Under the pieces are notes generated by a model that was not told the origin of the DNA, did no database searches, and saw nothing but the letters and a program-made list of their open reading frames with translations. Positions 1 through 6,281 of a stretch of DNA of 6,845 nt are shown piece by piece. The DNA is taken from contig JAQBPS010000667.1 in assembly GCA_028287415.1 (NCBI GenBank), positions 1 to 6,845 on the forward strand, written 5' to 3'. This stretch comes from Bacillota bacterium (lineage in GTDB: Bacteria > Bacillota > Sulfobacillia > Symbiobacteriales > Symbiobacteriaceae). Positions within the stretch are counted from its first letter, which is position 1. Every line of letters begins with the position of its first letter. Position numbers and translations under genes: made by a program.

Positions 1-2870
1 GCAACGCACTCAGTGTCGACTACAGCGACAAGATTGCCGCCCAGCTGCTGTCGAACGGTCTCCCAGTGGCTGGCAAGACGGTCACGTTTACCGTTGGGGG
101 TGCCAACGTTGGTTCAGCTGTCACAGACGCCAACGGCTATGCCACGCCGACCTTCCAGAACGGATACCAGGCGGGCAGTGCTGGCAACATCGTGGCGACC
201 TTCGCCGGCGACCCAGACTTCTTCGGCTCGACTCGCACGGTTGCCGGCACCAGCACCCAGGAGGACCTGATCATCAGCGGCTCGTGGCAGCAGGCCGGCG
301 GCTCCAATAACTACAAGATCACGCCTGTCGTGACGGAAATCGACGACACAGCTATCGTGGGCGGTGCACTGGGCAATGTCAGCAATGTTACTGTGACGAT
401 CCAGATTCGGGTACAGAGTGCCGCGGGGGTCTGGGGCAACTGTGGTGGCCCGATGACAGCCACGCCAACGGGTACTCCGGCCAGCTTCACATTCCCCACG
501 CAAAACTGCACATCGGCGGGCGGGAGAGGTTACCAAATCTCCCTGGTCACCCCGAACAACTATTACCAGGCCGCGTTGAAGTCGGGTGTGTTCCCGCCCG
601 GATCCGGCGGCGTAGGTCCCCTATCGGTGCCCTCCACGACCGGCACCTCCGGCGGCACAACCACCCTCTCGGCCGGCACCAGCAGCACCAGTCCGATGGG
701 GACGTTCTCGGCAAGTGCGGCGCAGCCGGTCCTGCTGGCGAGTGTCAGCGGCGATGCCGGCCCTGTGATGACCCGCTTGGCTCGCAACCTGACCACGACC
801 GCTGCTGATTCCGGAAAGGGCGGCGGTGACCAGGGCGGCGAGGGCAAGGAGCCCCCGCCCGGGCTGGTCGGCCAGCCGATCGAGTTCTTCGTCAACGATG
901 TTTCCGTTGGGCAGGCGCTGATTGGTGAGGACGGGTTCGCCCGGTTGGATTATCACATCGATCTGCCGGCTGGCACCTACACGGTCACGGCTCTGTTCAA
1001 GGGCCATGCTGAGATGGGCCCGCAGAAGGGTGAGGGAACACTGACTGTCTCGACTCGCTCAGGCAGTCTGACCTATGCGGGTGACATGAAGGATACCGGC
1101 GGCGAGTTCAGGCTCGCTGCGACGCTCAAGGACAACTCGGGAACAGGCTTCGATCTGACCCGGGCGGGATCAGCAGAGTTCCATGTGAAGGACAGTGGCG
1201 GCAAGGAGCTTGCCAATTTCACTGCTCCGGTCAACGCTGACGGGCTGGCTGAGCTCAAGGTGCCGAACCTCACAGCCGGGGCTGCTCAACTCGAGGTGCG
1301 GCTCGCGTCCAACGGCTACTTTGAGGCTGAGCCGATCACGATTTCGCTGACTGGGGCCACGACCATGTCCCTGAAAGACGCGGCGGGACAGTACAGTGAC
1401 CCCGTGTCGCTGGAGGCGACGGTCGGGGCGGCGGCAGCCGGTGGCTCCGTCACATTCACGGTGGATGGCCGGGATGCCGGGACGGCGACCGTGGATGCCC
1501 AGGGCGTGGCCACCGTCCGCTACCTGATCACCGAGGGCGCCGGCACCTACAACATCGCCGCCAGCTTCTCCGGAGACGGAAAACAGCTGACCCCGGCGGC
1601 GGCGGCCGCTACGCTGACGGTGACACCGGAGGCAAGCACGCTGGCCTACACCGGCGACACCAAGGTGAGTAAGGGGCCGGCGCGGCTCGCCGCCCAGGTG
1701 ACCCAGCAGGCTGATGATACCCCCGGCGACCTGATCAAGGCGACGGTGCGGTTCGACGTACTGCGCAAGGATGGCACGGTTCTCGCTAATTTCACGGCTG
1801 CGGTATCGGCAGATGGTACAGCTGAGGTGACAGTTCCTGAACTGCCTGCTGAGGCCGCTCAGGTGAATGTCAGCCTCGTCGCTGGCGGCTACTTTGAAGC
1901 AGCGTCCGTCAGTGCGGCGATCACGGGCCCGACCCCGGATCCGACCCCGGGCGACATGGCTGTGGCGGATGCGACCGTACAGTACAGCGATGCTGTGACG
2001 CTGCAGGCAACGGTTGTGGCTCAGGCCGCTGGTGGCTCAGTCCAGTTCATGGTGGGCAGCCGGATTGCCGGCAAGGCCACGGTGGATAAGCAGGGCATCG
2101 CCAAGCTCCGCTCCGTGATCACTGAGGCTCCGGGGACCTATGAAATCAAGGCCTCATTCACCGCCAAGGGAGCGCGTACGCCCGAGCAGACGGCGACGGG
2201 CACGCTGACGGTTGCAGCGGAGACGGCGACGCTCGCATACACCGGGGATCGGCAGGCAAGCAGGGGGGTGGTTTTCCTGGCCGCCCGAGTCACGCAGGAG
2301 GCGGATGGAAGCTCCGCCCTCCTGACCCCGGCGAAACTCCGCTTCGACGTGACCACCGAGGATGGCACAACGACCAGCTATGAAGTGTCGGTGAAGTCTG
2401 ACGGCACGGCCAGTTACCGGTTGCAGGCTGCCCCTGTGGGCCAGCTGTCGGTGACGGTGGGACTGCTCTCGGATCGGTTCACGGCAACACCGGTGACGGT
2501 GCCCATTACTGGTGCCGCACCGCCGCCCCCGCCCCCGAAGCCGACTGCCAGTGTCATTGCAATCACCGTCGGCACCCGGCCCGGATATGTAATCAGCAAC
2601 ACGTACCGCCTGAGCGGGGCAGAGGGCTATGTGCAGATCACGTACACCGTGTACCGCACGGAGGGCGGGAAGAAGGTGGCTGTCGACACGTTCAGCGCCT
2701 GGGCCACGCCGGGCAAGCAGAGCGTGGGCAGCCACATCGTCCGGACCACCTGGAACACGGCGGACTTGAAAGCCGGTGTCTACACGATCGAAGCTGAGGT
2801 TGCCGTCGGCAGCGCTCCGGACAGCCTGACGACCGCCGGTCGCAAACAGACGACGTTCACCGTCAAATAG
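1..2870 (+). CDS. Large Ig-like repeat surface/secreted protein (5' partial)
   Basis: The reading frame is open to the left edge (first full codon at 3), so the GTG at 66 is not the real start: the residues before it (VDYSDKIAAQLLSNGLPVAG) already belong to an Ig-like fold. About 955 residues are visible. They contain one Ig-like module at the edge, a unique stretch at about 255-590 with two cysteines, a Gly/Ser/Thr-rich linker, then alternating modules of two types up to about 2520. A Pro-rich linker (2520-2541) leads to a distinct C-terminal beta-rich domain. One module type starts near QYSD and contains GGSV-F-V; the other starts near LAYTGD and ends near ITG. Such arrays are typical of extracellular adhesion or scaffold proteins (family knowledge). 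No LPXTG motif, membrane anchor or SLH domain is seen at the C-terminus, so attachment must be N-terminal, non-covalent or absent. The ligand is unknown. Stops TAG and TGA lie in tandem at 2868-2873. Confidence 0.85.
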   Translation, partial: NALSVDYSDKIAAQLLSNGLPVAGKTVTFTVGGANVGSAVTDANGYATPTFQNGYQAGSAGNIVATFAGDPDFFGSTRTVAGTSTQEDLIISGSWQQAGGSNNYKITPVVTEIDDTAIVGGALGNVSNVTVTIQIRVQSAAGVWGNCGGPMTATPTGTPASFTFPTQNCTSAGGRGYQISLVTPNNYYQAALKSGVFPPGSGGVGPLSVPSTTGTSGGTTTLSAGTSSTSPMGTFSASAAQPVLLASVSGDAGPVMTRLARNLTTTAADSGKGGGDQGGEGKEPPPGLVGQPIEFFVNDVSVGQALIGEDGFARLDYHIDLPAGTYTVTALFKGHAEMGPQKGEGTLTVSTRSGSLTYAGDMKDTGGEFRLAATLKDNSGTGFDLTRAGSAEFHVKDSGGKELANFTAPVNADGLAELKVPNLTAGAAQLEVRLASNGYFEAEPITISLTGATTMSLKDAAGQYSDPVSLEATVGAAAAGGSVTFTVDGRDAGTATVDAQGVATVRYLITEGAGTYNIAASFSGDGKQLTPAAAAATLTVTPEASTLAYTGDTKVSKGPARLAAQVTQQADDTPGDLIKATVRFDVLRKDGTVLANFTAAVSADGTAEVTVPELPAEAAQVNVSLVAGGYFEAASVSAAITGPTPDPTPGDMAVADATVQYSDAVTLQATVVAQAAGGSVQFMVGSRIAGKATVDKQGIAKLRSVITEAPGTYEIKASFTAKGARTPEQTATGTLTVAAETATLAYTGDRQASRGVVFLAARVTQEADGSSALLTPAKLRFDVTTEDGTTTSYEVSVKSDGTASYRLQAAPVGQLSVTVGLLSDRFTATPVTVPITGAAPPPPPPKPTASVIAITVGTRPGYVISNTYRLSGAEGYVQITYTVYRTEGGKKVAVDTFSAWATPGKQSVGSHIVRTTWNTADLKAGVYTIEAEVAVGSAPDSLTTAGRKQTTFTVK
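1068..2520 (+). repeat. Tandem pairs of Ig-like modules (about 191-197 residues per pair)
   Basis: The anchor motif L-(T/A)-Y-(A/T)-G-D recurs at 1068, 1641 and 2232, spacings of 573 and 591 bases. Between anchors each unit has the second-type module, ending in ITG or LTG, followed by the first-type module. The first-type modules at about 1371-1632 and 1956-2219 align well: QYSD-V-L-ATV, GGSV-F-V, AG-ATVD-QG-A, ITE-GTY-I-ASF, TLTV. The copies have diverged at DNA level, so this is an old protein-domain duplication and not a fresh DNA repeat. Confidence 0.75.
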
Positions 2871-2877
2871 TGAGCAG

Positions 2878-2907
2878 CCCCCGGTCATCGCGACCGGGGG
2901 TCTTGTT
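2878..2907 (+). terminator. Intrinsic terminator of the Ig-repeat gene
   Basis: CCCCCGGTC (2878-2886) pairs perfectly with GACCGGGGG (2892-2900) around a 5-base loop, followed by the T-rich run TCTTGTTTT. The hairpin starts 8 bases after the first stop codon. The T-run is on the plus strand only, so it acts mainly on the Ig-repeat transcript. It abuts the stop codon of the convergent regulator gene (TAA, complement of 2908-2910). Confidence 0.85.
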
Positions 2908-3669
2908 TTAGCTCGCGACCGTGCGCAGGTGATCGGCCAGCATCGCGACGAACTCCGAGTTGGTGGGCTTGCCACGGCTGTGGTTGATGGTCGACCCGAA
3001 CAGCCGCTGCAGCTCCGAGAGGTCCGCCCGGTTCCAGGCAACCTCAATGGCGTGCCGGATCGACCGTTCGACCCTGGCTGGCACCGTGCCGTGGATGCGG
3101 GCCACGGCCGGGTAGAGCTCCTTGGTCATGCCACAGAGGTCCCCACCGTTGTCGAGGACGTATTGGACGGCGTCCTTGAGATACCGATAGCCTTGCAGGT
3201 GCGCCGGCACACCCGTGCGGCGCAGCAGTTCGGCTACTGTGCGGGTGGTTCGGGGGGATGCCTGAACAGGCATGAACTCCCTGGGCGGAGTGAGCTGTCG
3301 CCCGGCGATCAGTGCGGCGCGCTCGGCAATTAACTCCGGGCTGGCCGGCCGCAGCAGACAGTAGGTGGCCCCATGCTCGTAGTACAGGTGAATCATGCTG
3401 TCAGAGGCGCAGGACATCAGCAGCAGCACCTTCGGGCACCGCTGCCCCTGAAGTCGCGCCAGGACGCCCAGGCCGTCCAGGTGCGGCAGCACGTCATCAA
3501 GAATGAGCAGATCCGGCTGAAGCGCTCCCACCAGATCGACTGTTTCCGTCCCGTTTTTTGCCTCGCCGATGACGACAAACTCGGGCATACTGTCGAAGTA
3601 ATCTACCAGGGAACGGCGGGTAGCCGAATTATCATCCGCAATAAGCAGCGTTGTGCGGTTCTCATGCAA
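2908..3669 (-). CDS. Spo0A-family response regulator (Spo0A paralogue)
   Basis: The 253-residue protein is close to the usual Spo0A length of about 267. Residues 1-120 form a receiver: acidic pair D12/D13, phospho-acceptor D58 in LILDDVLPHLDGL. A short linker leads to a Spo0A C-terminal DNA-binding domain (about 145-250). This contains GVPAHLQGYRYL, the recognition-helix region RVERSIRHAIEVAW and the KPTNSEF motif, all matching Bacillus Spo0A closely. The receiver is odd: the conserved switch Thr/Ser is Met85 and the invariant Lys of the LKP motif is Arg107, so phosphorylation or signalling may be altered. The start is TTG at 3669, chosen because AGGAGG lies 8 bases upstream; the nearby ATG (complement of 3663-3665) is out of frame. 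In Spo0A the phosphorylated form binds 0A boxes to control sporulation and transition-state genes. Here the DNA-binding family is certain, but the master regulator itself may be another gene, so no symbol is given. Confidence 0.92.
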   Translation of the reverse strand: MHENRTTLLIADDNSATRRSLVDYFDSMPEFVVIGEAKNGTETVDLVGALQPDLLILDDVLPHLDGLGVLARLQGQRCPKVLLLMSCASDSMIHLYYEHGATYCLLRPASPELIAERAALIAGRQLTPPREFMPVQASPRTTRTVAELLRRTGVPAHLQGYRYLKDAVQYVLDNGGDLCGMTKELYPAVARIHGTVPARVERSIRHAIEVAWNRADLSELQRLFGSTINHSRGKPTNSEFVAMLADHLRTVAS

Positions 3670-3674
3670 CAGAA

Positions 3675-3697
3675 GTCCCTCCTATTCGCTAGGAGAC
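3675..3697 (-). promoter_or_regulatory. RBS of the Spo0A-like gene inside a small hairpin
   Basis: Read on the minus strand, AGGAGG (3683-3678) lies 8 bases before the TTG start and fixes that start. The same region can fold as GUC-UCCUA, loop GCGAA, UAGGA, bulge GG, GAC. This pairs four of the six Shine-Dalgarno bases. The ribosome-binding site is solid; a regulatory role for the hairpin is inference. Confidence 0.6.
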
Positions 3698-3721
3698 AAA
3701 TCCTTAATTTGGGTCTAAAAT
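3693..3721 (+). promoter_or_regulatory. Possible promoter of the DUF1848 gene
   Basis: GAGACA (3693-3698) and TAAAAT (3716-3721) are 17 bases apart. They overlap the -10 element of the divergent promoter, so the two polymerases would compete. The 0A box would then lie about 30 bases downstream of this start site. This is a weak call from hexamer matching alone. Confidence 0.25.
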
Positions 3722-3745
3722 ACCTGCAAGCGCTGGCCTGAACAA
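3717..3745 (-). promoter_or_regulatory. Putative sigma-A promoter of the Spo0A-like gene
   Basis: On the minus strand, TTGTTC (3745-3740) and TATTTT (3722-3717) are separated by exactly 17 bases. The match is 3/6 for the -35 and 4/6 for the -10 hexamer, so it is a moderate promoter. Transcription would start near 3710, giving a leader of about 40 bases that includes the RBS hairpin. Confidence 0.4.
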
Positions 3746-3756
3746 GCACAAAAACA

Positions 3757-3764
3757 TTCGACAA
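3757..3764 (-). promoter_or_regulatory. Spo0A box (TTGTCGAA)
   Basis: The minus strand reads TTGTCGAA, a perfect match to the classical 0A box (core TGTCGAA). It lies 11 bases upstream of the proposed -35 of the Spo0A-like gene and 22 bases upstream of the ATG at 3786 of the divergent gene. This suggests auto- or cross-regulation by Spo0A-type proteins. Two more TGTCGAA cores occur at 49-55 and 3591-3597 inside coding sequence and are probably chance. Confidence 0.55.
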
Positions 3765-3785
3765 GCGAGAAACACCGTACACAGG

Positions 3786-4793
3786 ATGTGCGACCGTTGT
3801 AGGAGAACTTCGCTGGAGCAGATACGGAAGCGGGTGGCGCACGTGATCATTTCGGCCAGTTACAAGACAGATATTCCGGCCTTTTACGGGGAATGGTTCA
3901 TGAACCGCCTGCGGGCGGGCTACTGCAACATGGTCAATCCTTATGGTCGCCAGGTGTACCGGGTCTCCCTCGAGCGCCCGGATGTGGATGCATTCGTCTT
4001 CTGGACGAAGAATATCGGGCCGTTTCTGCCGCACCTGCCGGAGATAGGGCGGCGCGGCTATCCGTTCATGGTGCAGCACACGATAAACGGCTACCCGCGC
4101 TCGCTGGAGTTCTCCGTTGTCAGGGCGGACCGTTCTGTCGCCCATATGAAGCGGCTGGCGGCGGATTATGGACCTCGTGTGGCGGTCTGGCGGTACGACC
4201 CGGTGGTGATCAGCTCTGAGACCCCGCCGGATTTCCATCGCCGCAACTTCGCTGCGCTGGCCGGCGCGCTGGAAGGAAGCACCGACGAGGTTGTGATCTC
4301 ATTCGCCCATATGTATAAGAAAACCAAACGTAATCTGGATGCGGCGGCTCGCAGCGCCGGCTTCACCTGGTCCGACCCGGATGATGAGGTCAAACGTGAG
4401 CTTGCGGCGGAGTTTGCGCAGGTAGCGCACGCTCACGGCATGCAGCTGACCGTCTGCTCTCAGGCCGCGTATCTCGTGCCCGGGGCGGCCCCGGCGCGCT
4501 GCGTCGATGCGGCACGGCTGAGCGACATCGCGGGGCGCCTGATCCCGGCGGCGGTCCAGGGCAACCGCCCCGATTGCGGCTGCTACCAGTCCCGCGATAT
4601 CGGTCACTACGACACCTGCCCACACGGTTGTGTTTACTGTTATGCCGTGCAGGAGCGGGACCTGGCCCAGCAGCGTTTTCATCAGCATGATCCGGCAGGT
4701 GAGTTCCTGTTCACGCCGGAGGGGGCCGCTGATGCCGCGCCTGCGGACAAATCCAACCAGCTTCGTTTCCAGTTTGATGTGGATGGCGACTAG
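3786..4793 (+). CDS. DUF1848 family protein with radical-SAM-like Cys cluster
   Basis: The 335-residue protein shows the family hallmarks in order: IISASYKTDIPAFYGEWFMN (21-40), VFWTKN (71-76), WRYDPVVIS (135-143), HRRNFAALA (151-159) and a C-terminal cysteine cluster. The cluster is C264, C266, then C278-X3-C282-X2-C285 in the sequence CPHGCVYCYA. The CX3CX2C spacing equals that of radical SAM enzymes, but sits at the C-terminus; DUF1848 is known for this and has no assigned reaction. An iron-sulfur cluster is likely; the substrate is unknown. The start is uncertain. ATG at 3786 has no clear Shine-Dalgarno. The family usually begins at the IISAS motif, so GTG at 3843 or 3834 is possible; AGGAGA at 3801-3806 would suit a CTG at 3813. 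The extra N-terminus includes C2 and C5. It is divergent from the Spo0A-like gene and may share its control region. Confidence 0.85.
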   Translation: MCDRCRRTSLEQIRKRVAHVIISASYKTDIPAFYGEWFMNRLRAGYCNMVNPYGRQVYRVSLERPDVDAFVFWTKNIGPFLPHLPEIGRRGYPFMVQHTINGYPRSLEFSVVRADRSVAHMKRLAADYGPRVAVWRYDPVVISSETPPDFHRRNFAALAGALEGSTDEVVISFAHMYKKTKRNLDAAARSAGFTWSDPDDEVKRELAAEFAQVAHAHGMQLTVCSQAAYLVPGAAPARCVDAARLSDIAGRLIPAAVQGNRPDCGCYQSRDIGHYDTCPHGCVYCYAVQERDLAQQRFHQHDPAGEFLFTPEGAADAAPADKSNQLRFQFDVDGD

Positions 4794-4809
4794 CCAAAAC
4801 TTCGGGATC

Positions 4810-4818
4810 TGTTATAAT
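4810..4818 (+). promoter_or_regulatory. Extended -10 promoter of the uracil permease gene
   Basis: TGTTATAAT matches the extended -10 consensus (TGnTATAAT) perfectly. No -35 hexamer is recognisable 16-18 bases upstream, which is usual for this promoter class. It lies 17 bases after the DUF1848 stop, so the permease has its own promoter. Transcription should start near 4825. Confidence 0.75.
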
Positions 4819-4840
4819 AGATTCCAGTCATATATCGGCG

Positions 4841-4949
4841 ACCTTTAAGGCAGTCCTGTGAGGCTGGCAAGGTTACATGCCCGGAGCGCTCCCCTTGTGG
4901 ACGTACCCGGCACGCGACTTCTTGCCCTTCGCCGGTGAGGAGTCTTTTT
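4841..4949 (+). promoter_or_regulatory. PyrR-responsive attenuator leader
   Basis: AGTCCTGTGAGGCT (4852-4865) fits the PyrR-binding consensus ARUCCNGNGAGGYU, followed by GGCAAGG. It folds with AGUC pairing GGCU around a CUGUGA hexaloop, over a lower stem ACCUU (4841-4845) with AAGGU (4869-4873), forming the anti-antiterminator. GGCAAG (4866-4871) can instead pair with CTTGCC (4921-4926) in the 5' arm of the terminator, giving a candidate antiterminator. In known pyr leaders, PyrR with UMP stabilises the binding loop and causes termination; low UMP gives read-through. PyrR itself is not in this window. Confidence 0.88.
4916..4949 (+). terminator. Attenuator terminator before the uracil permease
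   Basis: GACTTCTTGCC (4916-4926) pairs with GGTGAGGAGTC (4934-4944) over 11 positions, including three G-U pairs, with a 7-base loop. It is followed by TTTTT (4945-4949). The 3' arm also contains GAGGAG (4937-4942), a good Shine-Dalgarno 8 bases before the ATG at 4951. Confidence 0.8.
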
Positions 4950-4973
4950 CATGTGTTGCGGCACCATACTAGC

Positions 4974-4981
4974 AGGGGGAG
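4974..4981 (+). promoter_or_regulatory. RBS supporting the permease start at 4987
   Basis: AGGGGGAG ends 5 bases before the ATG at 4987. It competes with the GAGGAG/ATG pair at 4937-4953 in the same frame, which would add 12 residues. Confidence 0.6.
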
Positions 4982-4986
4982 ATCTA

Positions 4987-6207
4987 ATGGAATCGGTCAC
5001 CGGAGCCAAGCGGTACATTCTCGGGCTGCAGCACGCCATGGCCATGTTCGGATCGACCGTGCTCGTGCCGCTGCTCACCGGCATTCATCCATCCATCGGA
5101 CTGCTGACCGCCGGGCTGGGCACGCTGGTCTTCCACATGGTGACCAAGGGCAAGGTCCCCGTTTTCCTCGGCTCCAGTTTTGCCTTTATCGCCGCGATCC
5201 AGATCGTCGGCCGGCAACAGGGGCTCCAGTACGCCACGGGCGGCGTGATGGCCGCCGGCGTCGTCCACCTGATGCTTGCAGGGATCGTCTACCTGGTCGG
5301 CGTCGACCGGATCCGGAGTTTCTTCCCCCCGGTCGTCACAGGCCCGATGATCATGGTGATCGGTCTCACCCTGTCCCCGGTGGCTGTAGGCATGGCGCAG
5401 AAGGGCTGGGGCATCGCCAGCATCACGCTGGCGGCGGTGCTCATCACCTCGGTCTACGCCCGCGGGTTTCTGAAGCTACTCCCGATTCTTTCTGGCGTGA
5501 TCGTCGGATTTCTGGCCGCCGCCGTCTTTGGCCACATTAACGCGCAGCCGCTCGCGCAGGCGCCCTGGTTCGCCCTGCCGCCATTCGCACTGCCCAAGTT
5601 CAGCCTGTCAGCCATCAGCATGATCGCTCCGCTCGCCTTTGTCACCATGGTGGAGCACATCGGCGATATTACGACAAACGGCGCCGTCATCGGCAAGGAT
5701 CTGATCCGTGATCCCGGCCTGCACCGGACCCTCATGGGCGACGGCCTTGCGGGCATATTGGCGGGCGCCCTCGGCGGGCCTGCGGCTACCACTTATGCTG
5801 AGAACACAGGCGTGCTCGCCGTGACGAAGGTGTACGATCCCGGCATCATCCGGATCGCTGCCGGGTTCGCGATCGCCATGGCGTTCGTGGGCAAGCTGGG
5901 TGCACTGCTCCGGAGCCTGCCCGAGCCGGTCATGGGCGGTATCAGCATCGTGCTGTTCGGGATGATCTGCGCAATCGGCATTCGGACCGTGGTTGATGCG
6001 AGGATCGACTTCAGCAACAGCCGCAACCTGGTCATCGCCGCCATCATCCTGGTGATGGGCCTGGGCGGTGCCACCGTCCACCTCGGGCCGAATCTTGAAC
6101 TGCACGGGATGGCCCTGGCCGCGGTGATCGGCGTGGCGCTGAACAAGCTGCTGCCGGAGCGTCTGGCGGTGGAGCCGGAGGCGGGCCTGACCGGAGAGAC
6201 TGAATAG
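4987..6207 (+). CDS. uraA: Uracil permease, NCS2/NAT family
   Basis: The 406-residue membrane protein imports uracil, probably with protons, for pyrimidine salvage; E. coli UraA has 429 residues. Hallmarks seen are GLQHAMAMFGSTVLVPLL (13-30), LGSSFAFIAA (61-70), VEHIGD (222-227) and the NAT signature region GGPAATTYAENTGVLAVT (263-280). E223 and E272 correspond to the substrate-binding glutamates of UraA (E241 and E290). UraA His245 corresponds to Asp227 here. Many hydrophobic stretches fit the 14-helix fold. The PyrR leader upstream supports a pyrimidine substrate over xanthine or urate. In Bacillus this gene is often called pyrP. Start: ATG 4987 has a good RBS and gives an N-terminus typical of the family. 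The in-frame ATG at 4951 (MCCGTI...) also has a Shine-Dalgarno, but directly follows the terminator T-tract. No terminator lies between the stop and the IS element. Confidence 0.93.
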   Translation: MESVTGAKRYILGLQHAMAMFGSTVLVPLLTGIHPSIGLLTAGLGTLVFHMVTKGKVPVFLGSSFAFIAAIQIVGRQQGLQYATGGVMAAGVVHLMLAGIVYLVGVDRIRSFFPPVVTGPMIMVIGLTLSPVAVGMAQKGWGIASITLAAVLITSVYARGFLKLLPILSGVIVGFLAAAVFGHINAQPLAQAPWFALPPFALPKFSLSAISMIAPLAFVTMVEHIGDITTNGAVIGKDLIRDPGLHRTLMGDGLAGILAGALGGPAATTYAENTGVLAVTKVYDPGIIRIAAGFAIAMAFVGKLGALLRSLPEPVMGGISIVLFGMICAIGIRTVVDARIDFSNSRNLVIAAIILVMGLGGATVHLGPNLELHGMALAAVIGVALNKLLPERLAVEPEAGLTGETE

Positions 6208-6237
6208 TGGACGCGAAAAAGCCTGCCACCCGGAGTT

Positions 6238-6265
6238 TGAACTGAGCCCCTCTTGATGGACACCC
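6238..6265. repeat. Terminal inverted repeat (right end) of the IS element
   Basis: TGAACTGAGCCCC, then TTGATGGACACC, resembles the IS150 end (TG-ACTG--CCC--T-TTG-TGGAC), as recalled for that element. It begins with TG, as IS3-family ends do, and lies between the permease stop and the transposase stop. The bases just outside (AGT, 6235-6237) are candidates for the short target duplication. Confidence 0.65.
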
Positions 6266-6281
6266 TAAAAAAGGTCGAATG

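Noticed and set aside
49..55. TGTCGAA core inside the Ig-repeat gene, and another at 3591-3597 inside the regulator gene
   Set aside because: Both lie within coding sequence with no promoter nearby; this number of cores is close to chance expectation.
2520..2541. C-rich run (ccgccgcccccgcccccg)
   Set aside because: It encodes the poly-proline linker before the C-terminal domain; no separate DNA role is supported.
2154..3047. 297-codon open frame on the minus strand across the end of the Ig-repeat gene
   Set aside because: It overlaps two well-supported genes, is Arg-rich and low in recognisable motifs, and crosses a terminator; it is a shadow frame of high-GC coding DNA.
3603..4238. 211-codon minus-strand open frame opposite the DUF1848 gene
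   Set aside because: It overlaps conserved DUF1848 motifs on the plus strand and the regulator promoter region, and has no family-like sequence.
4883..4892. GGAGCGCTCC palindrome in the permease leader
   Set aside because: It is a short perfect palindrome with no loop, is part of the attenuator RNA, and has no sign of being an operator by itself.
4935..5540. 201-codon plus-strand frame overlapping the permease
   Set aside because: It is the +1 shadow of the permease, rich in Arg and His, with no motifs.
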